Shown here piece after piece: positions 41,509 through 43,000 of a stretch of 43,000 nucleotides of DNA. The notes beneath the pieces are model-generated. The model saw nothing but the letters and a program-made list of their open reading frames with translations, was not told the DNA's origin and did no database searches. Made by a program: the position numbers and the translations under genes. This DNA is from Chloroflexota bacterium (GTDB lineage Bacteria; Chloroflexota; Anaerolineae; Aggregatilineales; J027), in NCBI GenBank assembly GCA_022616515.1, contig JAKEEQ010000116.1:1-43000 (forward strand), written 5' to 3'. Within the stretch, counting starts at the first letter, position 1, and the number at the start of each line of letters is the position of its first letter.

Positions 41509-42652
41509 GATTTGCGTCGTCGTTGGATCGCGTGCCAACTACAGCAGCGTCAAATCCGCCATGCGAGCCATTCAGCAACACCCGGACCTCGAATTACAGG
41601 TGGTCGCCAGTGCCTCGGCGCTGATTGACCGCTATGGCGCAGTGGTTGATCTGGTAGAAGCCGACGGTTTTCCCATCCACGAGCGCATCTACATGCTGGT
41701 CGAAGGGGAAAATCCGGCCACGATGGCGAAATCTACCGGGATGGGCCTCATCGAACTGCCTACCGCCTTTGATCGTTTGCAGCCCGATGTCGTTGTAACG
41801 GTTGGTGATCGCTTTGAAACGATGGCAACCACTCTGGCGGCGGCTTATATGAACATCGCACTCGCCCACACGATGGGTGGCGAAGTGACCGGGACCATTG
41901 ACGAAAGCATCCGCCATGCCGTGACGAAATTTGCCCATATCCATTTCCCGGCGTGCAGCGACGCTGCCGAACGCATCATCAAACTTGGTGAACGTCCTGA
42001 AGATGTCCATCTGGTGGGCTGCCCGCGCATTGATCTCGTGGCGGAACTGCTGGAACGCGATAAAAACGGACTCGGCCCAGACCTGTTTAAAGAAGGGGTC
42101 GGTGGCAAATTCGACCTCAATCAGCCGTTTTTGATGCTATCCCAGCATCCGGTCACCACCGAATATGGCGATGGCGAACAGCAAATTACCGAATCGCTGA
42201 TGGCAATTTACCAGCTTGATATGCCTGCCATAGTCTTATGGCCCAATTCGGATGCCGGTTCGGAGGATGTGTCACGGGGCATGCGCAAGTTCCGCGAACA
42301 TTATGACGACTCGAAGATTCACTTCTTCAAAAATCTGCCCGCCGATGCCTATATCAGCCTGATGAACTGCACCGCCTGTTTGATTGGCAACTCATCAAGC
42401 GCCATCCGCGAAGGGGCCTTTATTGGCACCCCGGCGGTAAATGTCGGCACACGCCAATCACGCCGCCAACGCGGAACTAACGTCTTTGATGTAGATTACA
42501 ATCGCGAGGAGATTGCGGACGCTATCACCGATCAACTCAGGCATGGCAAATACAACATGGAACCGATCTATGGTGATGGTCATGCCGGGGAACGAATCGC
42601 AGATATTTTATCCACCACTTCCTGGAAGCTGCAAAAGCAAATTACCTACTGA
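41498..42652 (+). CDS. neuC: UDP-N-acetylglucosamine 2-epimerase, hydrolysing (NeuC/LegG type)
   Basis: 384 residues from TTG 41498, with CAGGAGA 6 bases upstream, overlapping the neuB stop by 11 bases. It converts UDP-GlcNAc (or UDP-2,4-diacetamido-sugar in LegG) to the free epimer with release of UDP. Features: ICVVVGSRANYSSVKSAM (GSRA..Y motif of NeuC), DVVVTVGDRFETMATTLAAAYMNI (as VVTVGDRFETMA), HTMGGEVTGTIDESIRHAVTK (as GGEVTGTIDESIRHAVTK), VHLVGCPRIDL, LSQHPVTTEYGDG, LWPNSDAGSEDVSRG, and NSSSAIREGAFIGTPAVNVG. NeuC and LegG cannot be told apart by eye. It supplies the substrate of NeuB. Confidence 0.92.
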   Translation: MTRKICVVVGSRANYSSVKSAMRAIQQHPDLELQVVASASALIDRYGAVVDLVEADGFPIHERIYMLVEGENPATMAKSTGMGLIELPTAFDRLQPDVVVTVGDRFETMATTLAAAYMNIALAHTMGGEVTGTIDESIRHAVTKFAHIHFPACSDAAERIIKLGERPEDVHLVGCPRIDLVAELLERDKNGLGPDLFKEGVGGKFDLNQPFLMLSQHPVTTEYGDGEQQITESLMAIYQLDMPAIVLWPNSDAGSEDVSRGMRKFREHYDDSKIHFFKNLPADAYISLMNCTACLIGNSSSAIREGAFIGTPAVNVGTRQSRRQRGTNVFDVDYNREEIADAITDQLRHGKYNMEPIYGDGHAGERIADILSTTSWKLQKQITY

Positions 42653-43000
42653 TGAATATTCTTGGACTTATCCCGGCGCGGGGCGGTTCCAAATCGATTC
42701 CCCGCAAAAATATTGTGCCGCTGGCAGGCAAACCCCTGCTGGCCTATACCTGTGAAGCCGCTCTCGACAGTGCCATGCTGTCGCGGGTTATCCTCTCAAC
42801 CGATGATGACGAGATTGCACAGGTGGGACGAGACTGCGGTGTTGATGTACCGTTCATGCGACCAACATCGCTTGCACAGGATGACACCGGAAGCGTGTCT
42901 GTTGCGCAACATGCCATTCACTGGCTGGCCGAAAACGACAACTGGCAAACGGATATTCTGGTCCTGCTCCAACCCACGTCGCCCCTGCGCACTGCCCAAC
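42652..43000 (+). CDS. neuA: CMP-N-acylneuraminate cytidylyltransferase (NeuA family), partial
   Basis: Open to the window end: 116 codons visible, no stop. ATG 42652 overlaps the neuC stop (TGATG). The nucleotidyltransferase signature ILGLIPARGGSKSIPRKNI is at the N-terminus, followed by PLAGKPLLAYTCEAAL, VILSTDDDEIAQVGRDCG, FMRPTSLAQDDTGSVSVAQH and ILVLLQPTSPLR, all of the CMP-sialate synthetase family. It activates the nonulosonic acid with CTP for transfer. With NeuB and NeuC it completes the route to a CMP-nonulosonate. Confidence 0.93.
   Translation, partial: MNILGLIPARGGSKSIPRKNIVPLAGKPLLAYTCEAALDSAMLSRVILSTDDDEIAQVGRDCGVDVPFMRPTSLAQDDTGSVSVAQHAIHWLAENDNWQTDILVLLQPTSPLRTAQ

Overview
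The window looks like a chromosomal segment of an environmental bacterium, most probably a member of the Chloroflexota (Anaerolineae-like). This rests on a very long GAF-rich histidine kinase, the gene content, and the run SRP RNA - YabE-like G5 protein - rsmA. No single marker in the window proves the phylum. Base composition is moderate (about 55-60% GC in host-like genes). Promoters often carry an extended -10 box of the form TGN-TACAAT or TGN-TATACT, and TTG/GTG starts are common.

Layout. (1) 1-273: 3' end of polynucleotide phosphorylase with an Arg/Gly-rich tail, then a terminator. (2) 364-15293: a signalling island. It holds four paralogous receiver proteins whose C-terminal halves are GGDEF domains in different stages of decay, a COG5322/acyl-ACP-reductase-like dehydrogenase, a 2970-residue histidine kinase with about 13 GAF domains, a CheY-like receiver, and an alpha/beta-hydrolase-fold protein that has lost its nucleophilic serine. 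(3) 15306-19213: housekeeping RNA and ribosome functions: SRP RNA, a YabE-like G5 protein, rsmA, a lipoprotein on the opposite strand, RNase P RNA and rluE. (4) 19280-20773: a two-gene AAA-ATPase + TOPRIM-like module that appears to have landed in a secreted-protein gene, of which only the signal peptide remains. (5) 20871-28941: metabolism: acyl-CoA dehydrogenase, acyl-CoA synthetase, alpha/beta hydrolase, class III fructose-1,6-bisphosphatase, a DUF3179 protein and MsrA, with REP-like palindromes in two gaps.

(6) 29042-43000: a surface-glycan locus made of two divergent operons. The leftward operon has two GT4 glycosyltransferases, a PglC-like phosphoglycosyl transferase that would start the lipid-linked glycan, and an ATP-grasp enzyme. 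The rightward operon has a sugar aminotransferase, the Wzm/Wzt ABC exporter, a DUF4915-like protein, a methyltransferase, two glycosyltransferases, and neuB-neuC-neuA (the last cut by the window edge) for a CMP-activated nonulosonic acid (sialic or legionaminic type). The middle of this operon, about 35.74-39.9 kb, is clearly AT-richer. Both edges fall inside genes (wzt and a glycosyltransferase), which points to cassette exchange by recombination.

The most unusual items are the graded decay of the receiver-GGDEF paralogues next to a giant multi-GAF kinase, the serine-less hydrolase in that operon, the ATPase/TOPRIM insertion, the SRP RNA whose 22-bp closing helix appears to double as its terminator, and the mosaic glycan cassette.
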